Positions 7,460 through 12,563 of a stretch of 12,563 nucleotides of DNA are shown here, one piece after another. Each line of letters opens with the position of its first letter. Position 1 is the stretch's first letter. The DNA is from Firmicutes bacterium UBA994 (GTDB taxonomy: Bacteria; Bacillota; UBA994), in the NCBI GenBank assembly GCA_002292025.1, contig DBBC01000096.1, positions 1-12,563 on the forward strand. Direction: 5' to 3'. A model generated the notes under the pieces. That model saw only the letters and a list, made by a program, of their open reading frames with translations, did not search any database and was not told the DNA's origin. The position numbers and the translations under genes were made by a program.

Positions 7460-10096
7460 ATGGCCAAGAAACTTTCAGTTAAGCCTAGGCGACCTAGAAA
7501 ACAAGTGTTTTTGATGGCGCTGTATTGGACCGTTATCATGGCCTGCCTCGTACTAGCCTCAGGGCTTGTCTATGTATACTCTTTAGTGCGTGACTTAGGG
7601 CCTCCGTCACTTTCGGAAACGGTCCCGGCAGAAAGTTCAACCATACTGGATGTACATGGTACAGTCATCACGCAACTACACGCTGTACAACATCGCATGA
7701 GCGTGCCGCTAGAGCGTATCCCGCAGCATGTGGTCGACGCCGTCGTAGTCATGGAAGACATCCGTTTCTACGACCACTTCGGCTTTTCCCCCCGCGATTT
7801 TTTACGCGCCTTGTGGCTAACTGCGACCGGTCAAGATCGCCAAGGGGGCAGTACAATTACGCAACAGGTGGCGCGCAATCGCATTTTGCAAGACCTTCGC
7901 TTTAGCATTAGGCGCAAGGTGCAGGAAATCTATGTCGCGTTTCGCATTGAACAAAAATACACCAAGGCTGAAATCCTCGAGGTCTACCTTAACGAGATTT
8001 TCTTGGGCGGCGCCGCGCATGGGTTTCAGGCCGCAGCACAGCAATACTTTGGCAAAGATGTATCCGAGCTCACGCTGGCTGAGAGCGCCCTGCTGGTAGG
8101 GCTCATCCCATCCCCTAATGCTTGGCGTCCACGCGAAGGAAATATGGAAGCGGCGTTGCAACGAAAACGGCTGGTTCTCAGTCAAATGTTGCGGCATGGG
8201 CGCATAACGCAAGAGGAGCATCAGTCGGCCCTTAACACGCCTATTGCGCTGACGCGAGCCAGAGCGGAGACGCCTGAGGCTAGCTTGGATATGTATTTTG
8301 TCGACCATATTACCCAACAAGTGGAGGATTGGTTGGTTGAGAATCAACGCATGGACCGCTCAGCTGCCAGCGACTACATCCACAGAGGCGGCCTTACGAT
8401 TCACACCACACTGGATTTGACTATGCAAAGAGCTGCAGAGCGAGCTGCGCTCGCGATCCTTACTCAACCCGACGGTGTATTGGCACGACTGCGGCGCCAC
8501 GCCCGGCTACATGACCCTAACCCGGCAATTAGGCGGGCTGCACAGGCAGAGGATTTTGAGTGGGCGCGTATGGAACGGGTGCGTACACGAGAAAACCCCG
8601 AAGGTGTCCTGCAGCTGGCCGGACTGCAACCACAGGTTTCTGCCCTGTTTATCGAGCCTAGCAGCGGCGCCATCCGCGTTTGGTTAGGCGGACGGGATAT
8701 GCTCGGGCGTCTAGGTGATAATCGTGTTTCAGAAATTCAGAATCAACCCGGATCAGCCATTAAACCGCTGGTAGTGTACGGTCCGGCGCTAGCAATTGGC
8801 GGTTACACCGTCGCCAGTGCGGTTGACGATGCCCCTATTGTCTTCCCAAACGTAATTAATCCGGCCGAACCACACATATTTCGCAACTTTGCCGCCAACA
8901 TGTTCTACGGACATACATCGTTTAGAGAGGGTATGGCGCGTTCGTATAACGTGATGGCTGTCCGTTTGGGGCACGCCTTGGGTGTACAGAGATCCTTGGA
9001 TTGGGCCGAAACCTTAGGCCTCAGCTTTGTCAGGAGCGGCGAACGACAAGACGGGCACGTCGCTTCCTTGCTGGGGGGGTTGACACGCGGGTTGACACTC
9101 CATGAAATGGTAGCGGCCTATAATGTCTTTAATAATCGTGGCGTGTACGTCGAGCCAAACTCCCTCGTGCGCATTACCTCGCGCACAGGCACCGTGTTGT
9201 ACGAAGCGCGTCCTCCAAAACGGAGAGTTGTCGTCAGCGAGCAAATAGCTTGGCTAATGACTGACCTGATGCGCGGCACCGTGGAAGTGCAGGGTGGGGT
9301 GACAGGAACGGGCCACTTTGGCTTACGCGGTGCTACGATGGGTCGCTTTACCGGTGAGGTATCGGGCAAAACGGGCACTACTGACCATAACATGGACGCC
9401 CTGTTTTTTGGGTACAATCCCCAATTTACCGGAGGCATATGGTTGGGGCATGATACCAGTAGTACCGGCACACCCCAGATTGACTCCAAAACCAATGCAC
9501 CTAGGCCTGCGCAAGAGAGACAAATACACACTACTGCCGGGCCAGTGACGGACAACTTTGCGCGTGGCGGCATGCCGAGCAGCGGACCTAACGCCGTAGG
9601 CAGCGGCACAGCGACCGCCATTTTCGGGCGTACTTTGACCTATTATTATAGCGCCCTAGGTGTGACGGCGCTCCCTACTTTCCCCTCCGAATGGTACGAG
9701 GAGTACGGTATTTTTGGACCCCCACGCCGGCTCGGGTTGGTGCGGGAGAGATTGGCCCGCGTGTCCGGTAAATACCCGTCACCTCTTACACCTGCCGAGG
9801 ATATAGGCTACGATTGGTTTGTGCGTGGCACGGAGCCACGTCCGGGCAACCCCTGTGATATGCACGTCTTGGTTGCTATTTGTACCGAGTCTAACGCGCT
9901 GGCTGGGCCATACTGCCCGCCCGCCACAGTCGTGATGCAGCTTCGCGTGCGCCGTGAGCCGTACGCCGAGGTGTTTGACGTGGCAGGCAATAGGTTGCAC
10001 CCCCGTGACCACAACAAGCAGGTTCCATTTGAGCAATGCCCCATACACCTTGCACCAAAAGTCAACGGCAGCCCGCCTCCCCCGAGCGGTCAATAA
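7460..10096 (+). CDS. Class A penicillin-binding protein (bifunctional transglycosylase/transpeptidase)
   Basis: The 878-residue protein has a short basic N-terminus and one membrane anchor at about 16-41, so the bulk lies outside the cell. The glycosyltransferase (GT51) domain shows EDIRFYDHFG with catalytic Glu99, then GGSTITQQVARN (129-140). These are followed by RKVQEIYVAFRIEQ with Glu156, and LTLAESALLVGLIPSPN. The transpeptidase domain has the serine motif SAIK (Ser432, Lys435), SYN (495-497) and KTGT (637-640). All catalytic residues are present. It polymerises lipid II and crosslinks peptidoglycan. The C-terminal extension (about 730-878) has cysteines at 799, 808, 819 and 860, in a layout seen in clostridial PBP1A-like proteins (CTES...GPYCP). 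AAAGGGGGG lies six bases before the ATG. PonA/PBP1A assignment is by type, not by orthology. Confidence 0.95.
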   Translation: MAKKLSVKPRRPRKQVFLMALYWTVIMACLVLASGLVYVYSLVRDLGPPSLSETVPAESSTILDVHGTVITQLHAVQHRMSVPLERIPQHVVDAVVVMEDIRFYDHFGFSPRDFLRALWLTATGQDRQGGSTITQQVARNRILQDLRFSIRRKVQEIYVAFRIEQKYTKAEILEVYLNEIFLGGAAHGFQAAAQQYFGKDVSELTLAESALLVGLIPSPNAWRPREGNMEAALQRKRLVLSQMLRHGRITQEEHQSALNTPIALTRARAETPEASLDMYFVDHITQQVEDWLVENQRMDRSAASDYIHRGGLTIHTTLDLTMQRAAERAALAILTQPDGVLARLRRHARLHDPNPAIRRAAQAEDFEWARMERVRTRENPEGVLQLAGLQPQVSALFIEPSSGAIRVWLGGRDMLGRLGDNRVSEIQNQPGSAIKPLVVYGPALAIGGYTVASAVDDAPIVFPNVINPAEPHIFRNFAANMFYGHTSFREGMARSYNVMAVRLGHALGVQRSLDWAETLGLSFVRSGERQDGHVASLLGGLTRGLTLHEMVAAYNVFNNRGVYVEPNSLVRITSRTGTVLYEARPPKRRVVVSEQIAWLMTDLMRGTVEVQGGVTGTGHFGLRGATMGRFTGEVSGKTGTTDHNMDALFFGYNPQFTGGIWLGHDTSSTGTPQIDSKTNAPRPAQERQIHTTAGPVTDNFARGGMPSSGPNAVGSGTATAIFGRTLTYYYSALGVTALPTFPSEWYEEYGIFGPPRRLGLVRERLARVSGKYPSPLTPAEDIGYDWFVRGTEPRPGNPCDMHVLVAICTESNALAGPYCPPATVVMQLRVRREPYAEVFDVAGNRLHPRDHNKQVPFEQCPIHLAPKVNGSPPPPSGQ

Positions 10097-10103
10097 ACTC
10101 ATT

Positions 10104-12473
10104 CTATCGCTTAAGTTCTACTACCGTTACCCCTGAGCCACCTTCATTGGCTTGGCCTAAGCGAAAGCTTTTTACCGCCGGATGACCGCTAAGAAAATCT
10201 CGGATGCCCTCCCGCAGAGCGCCTGTCCCTTTGCCGTGGATTATGTGCACCTGTCCAAGGCCCCGTAAAAGCGCGCTGTCAAGGTACTTGTCAACTTCTT
10301 GCACGCCTTCTTCTACGGTGTGTCCCCTCAGGTCTAGCTCTAGTTTAATATTATGGTCGGCGAAGTCCACGGTGTGAAACCCGGCGCGCTCAATATTCGT
10401 CGGCTGTTTTGGTGCGTTGGTTTTGCGCAGATACTTAGCGTCTACCTGCGTACGCAGAGCACCTAACTGCACAATGGCACCCCCGCCGGCCATCACTTCT
10501 AAAATTTTCCCTCGCTGGTTAAGATGCATGATAAACACCTCGTCCCCCACGGCGATTTTCTCGCCTAGTGGCTGTAGGGCGGTCGGCGCGATTTCTACCT
10601 CACCTTGCTCGCCAATTTCTCGCACGAGATCACGCTGGCGCTGTCTCACTTGCTCGAATGTCTGAGTGAGTTCCTGTGTTGCTCCTTCCTTCTCGGCTTG
10701 CCGTAAGGTCTCAATCAGGGCATCCATCTCGTGCTTAGCTCGACGAACCAAAGCTTTGGCCTCTTCGACTGCGCGTTTTTGCACCTCACGTGCCCTTTCT
10801 TGTTGCATCTTAGCTTGCTGCTCTGCCTCCTGCAACCGTGCTTCTGCTTGGCGCTGCTTAATAAATGCTTGTCTTAGCGCCTCATCGGCTTCCTTGCGGC
10901 TTGCCTCCAGCCCACGGATTAGGTCTTCGACTCTTATAGCTTCATGCGTGAGATAGCGGCGTGCACCCTCTATTACGTTTGTATCAAGTCCTAGACGCGC
11001 AGAAATCTCAAAGGCATTACTCTTGCCGGGAAGACCGATAGTAAGGCTAAATGTAGGCCGCAGGGTTTCTACGTCAAACTCCATGCTGGCGTTTTGCACG
11101 CCGCGTCTGGTATGTGCATAGGCCTTAAGTTCGCTGTAGTGAGTAGTAGCCACTACGTGTGCACCCCTAGCTAGGAATGCGTCGATAATCCCCATGGCCA
11201 AGGCCGCCCCTTCCGTGGGGTCAGTGCCTGCGCCCAGCTCATCTAAGAGCACTAAGGATGCGTGATCAGCTACATTGATGATCTGAACAATATTGGTCAT
11301 ATGCGAAGAGAAGGTGCTGAGGCTCTGCTCTATGCTCTGTTCGTCACCAATGTCAGCATAGACGCTCTTGTAGACTCCGACTTGGCTACCTTCCGCTGCC
11401 GGAATGTGCAAACCACACTGCGCCATAAGGGTAAGCAGGCCAATTGTCTTGAGCGTAACCGTCTTGCCGCCCGTGTTTGGGCCGGTAACCAACAGCACCG
11501 AAAAGCTCTGCCCTAAACGTACGTCGATCGGTCTTACCTCAGAACTTGGGATAAGAGGGTGTCTGGCCTGCTTGAAACTAAGGGTACTATCGTAGCTTAG
11601 AACAGGTCTCACCGCGCGCATTTGGTAACTCAGGTTACCTTTGGCAAGCGAAAAATCGAGCCACCCGATGATCTCAAGGTCTTGGGTAATTAACTGTGAC
11701 TGCTTGGCTACACTCGCGCTGAGTTCCCGCAAGACACGCTCCACTTCTTGGCTTTCCGCCGCCTGGTACTGGCGAAGTTTGTTATTTATTTCCACAATTG
11801 CCATCGGCTCAATGAACAGCGTTGCGCCGCTCGCGGACTGGTCATGGATAATGCCTTTAATCTGTGCTCTGTATTCCGCTTTTACCGGCAAGACATAGCG
11901 TTCTCCACGTACCGTCACCAAAACCTCCTGCAGGTACTTCTGCACGACGGAGGACCGCAGCATCCCATCTAGCTTTTGCTTTATTTCCCGCTGTGTATCT
12001 TTAATGCCGGAACGCAAACGCTGCAGCTCAATGCTGGCACGGTCGAGCACTTCCCCATCTTCGCTAATCGCTGCTAAAATGTCTTCTTCCAAATTGCGTA
12101 AAGGAACCAGCCGTGCGGCATGCACGGCTAAGCGAGGGTACAAGGTGGCACGCTCGGCGAAAAAACGATGCGCTCGCCGCAGCGCCGCCAGCGCGGCCGC
12201 TAAACGCCACAGTTCCTCTCCACTGACCACCGAGCCTATGGCTGCGCGACGCACCGCAGGGCGGACATCTGTTAACCCTCGCAGGGAAAACTCCTCCGTA
12301 CAGACTACAGTGCGCGCCTCTGCTGTCTCGTCTAAGAGACGGCAGATTTCCTTTGGCTCCGTAATCGGCAGTAACCCTTCTACCTGCTCATGCCCTAGTC
12401 CTGACGAGACATGTTTTTTAAGCATGACCTTAATTTTGTCTAGCTCTAGCACCCGCAGGGTGCGTTCATTCAT
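10104..12473 (-). CDS. mutS2: MutS2 family ATPase/endonuclease with Smr domain
   Basis: The 789-residue product has full MutS2 architecture: MutS-like clamp/lever helices (to about 290), and an ABC-type ATPase with Walker A GPNTGGKT (331-338). The signature region STFSSHMTNI is at 386-395, Walker B LLDELGAGTDPTEG at 409-422 and TTHYSELK at 443-450. A long charged coiled coil (about 510-625), a KOW-like barrel (about 635-685) and a C-terminal Smr domain follow, the last with LDLRG at 713-717 and HGKGTG at 746-751. The LDLRG acidic residue is present, so nuclease activity is plausible. MutS2 suppresses homologous recombination. In Bacillus it also binds collided ribosomes. ATG 12473 opens the conserved MNERTLRVLELDKI. 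Its end lies 7 nt from the convergent PBP gene, leaving no room for a separate terminator. Confidence 0.97.
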   Translation of the reverse strand: MNERTLRVLELDKIKVMLKKHVSSGLGHEQVEGLLPITEPKEICRLLDETAEARTVVCTEEFSLRGLTDVRPAVRRAAIGSVVSGEELWRLAAALAALRRAHRFFAERATLYPRLAVHAARLVPLRNLEEDILAAISEDGEVLDRASIELQRLRSGIKDTQREIKQKLDGMLRSSVVQKYLQEVLVTVRGERYVLPVKAEYRAQIKGIIHDQSASGATLFIEPMAIVEINNKLRQYQAAESQEVERVLRELSASVAKQSQLITQDLEIIGWLDFSLAKGNLSYQMRAVRPVLSYDSTLSFKQARHPLIPSSEVRPIDVRLGQSFSVLLVTGPNTGGKTVTLKTIGLLTLMAQCGLHIPAAEGSQVGVYKSVYADIGDEQSIEQSLSTFSSHMTNIVQIINVADHASLVLLDELGAGTDPTEGAALAMGIIDAFLARGAHVVATTHYSELKAYAHTRRGVQNASMEFDVETLRPTFSLTIGLPGKSNAFEISARLGLDTNVIEGARRYLTHEAIRVEDLIRGLEASRKEADEALRQAFIKQRQAEARLQEAEQQAKMQQERAREVQKRAVEEAKALVRRAKHEMDALIETLRQAEKEGATQELTQTFEQVRQRQRDLVREIGEQGEVEIAPTALQPLGEKIAVGDEVFIMHLNQRGKILEVMAGGGAIVQLGALRTQVDAKYLRKTNAPKQPTNIERAGFHTVDFADHNIKLELDLRGHTVEEGVQEVDKYLDSALLRGLGQVHIIHGKGTGALREGIRDFLSGHPAVKSFRLGQANEGGSGVTVVELKR

Positions 12474-12483
12474 CCAAATTCAC

Positions 12484-12552
12484 TTCCCTCAAGGACGAGG
12501 TGAAGCAAAAGGCTCCGTCCCTTTTGCTTCCGTCCCTTTTCAAGTGAGGGAA
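12484..12552. other. Structured leader of mutS2, hairpin covering the ribosome binding site
   Basis: A perfect 11-bp stem, GAAGCAAAAGG (12502-12512) with CCTTTTGCTTC (12520-12530), has a 7-nt loop. It extends outward through AAGGACG/CGTCCCTT with a bulge, then TTCCCTC (12484-12490) with GAGGGAA (12546-12552). On the minus strand the downstream arm GAGGGAA is the only good Shine-Dalgarno candidate for mutS2, so folding would hide it. CCGTCCCTTTT occurs twice, at 12515-12525 and 12530-12540. No T run follows, which argues against a terminator. It may instead be one copy of a dispersed palindromic repeat. Confidence 0.5.
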
Positions 12553-12563
12553 TAGCGTGAAGT

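Noticed and set aside
9118..9621. Minus-strand frame of 167 codons within the PBP gene
   Set aside because: It is antisense to the conserved transpeptidase KTG region, has no family motifs and is explained by the codon bias of the real gene.
12484..12552. Terminator of a gene lying beyond the right edge
   Set aside because: No T run follows the stem on the minus strand, and the structure overlaps the mutS2 ribosome binding site.

Overview
The window looks chromosomal and bacterial, most probably Bacillota (Clostridia-like). The 16S 3' end reads CCTCCTTTCT and its 5' end TTTATCGGAGAGTTTGATCC, both in the Bacillus/Clostridium style. The rRNA processing boxes contain CTTGAAAACTGAACA, as in many Firmicutes. 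The protein genes (short DinG helicase, class A PBP, MutS2 with Smr domain) fit the same group. No genus can be named from sequence alone.

Layout. Positions 1-4680 hold a minus-strand rRNA operon read right to left: promoter (4649-4678), about 300 nt of leader, 16S (2776-4334), a 16S-23S spacer without tRNA (2318-2775), and the 5' part of 23S (1-2317, running off the left edge). Further right on the minus strand are a small secreted SH3b protein (4755-5243) and the DinG helicase gene (5281-7224, or to 7314). A 235-bp divergent region separates dinG from a plus-strand class A penicillin-binding protein gene (7460-10096). That gene meets mutS2 (minus, 10104-12473) tail to tail with a 7-nt gap. 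The right edge holds a structured mutS2 leader.

The unusual part is the rRNA operon. A 401-nt intervening sequence (IVS) sits in helix 45 of 23S and encodes a four-helix-bundle IVS protein. Its inverted ends are built from degenerate 7-bp units (about KTGAGAN). The same units, in the same inverted layout, make a 76-nt hairpin replacing the tip of helix 6 in 16S and two long hairpins in the 16S-23S spacer. A single unpaired arm lies in the 5' leader. The four arms of the 16S and 23S insertions align without gaps over 34 nt, 23 positions being identical in all four. I read this as one repeat family that has colonised rRNA stem tips and spacers, with one ORF-bearing copy and several ORF-less ones. 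Each hairpin in the precursor RNA is a potential double-strand cleavage site, so both 16S and 23S may be fragmented in the ribosome.

The protein genes are ordinary housekeeping functions: DNA repair helicase, cell-wall synthesis and MutS2-type nuclease/ribosome rescue. Their leaders show possible regulation: an extended -10 promoter with a nearby palindrome before the PBP gene, and a hairpin that can hide the mutS2 ribosome binding site. No phage, plasmid, CRISPR or tRNA gene was seen.
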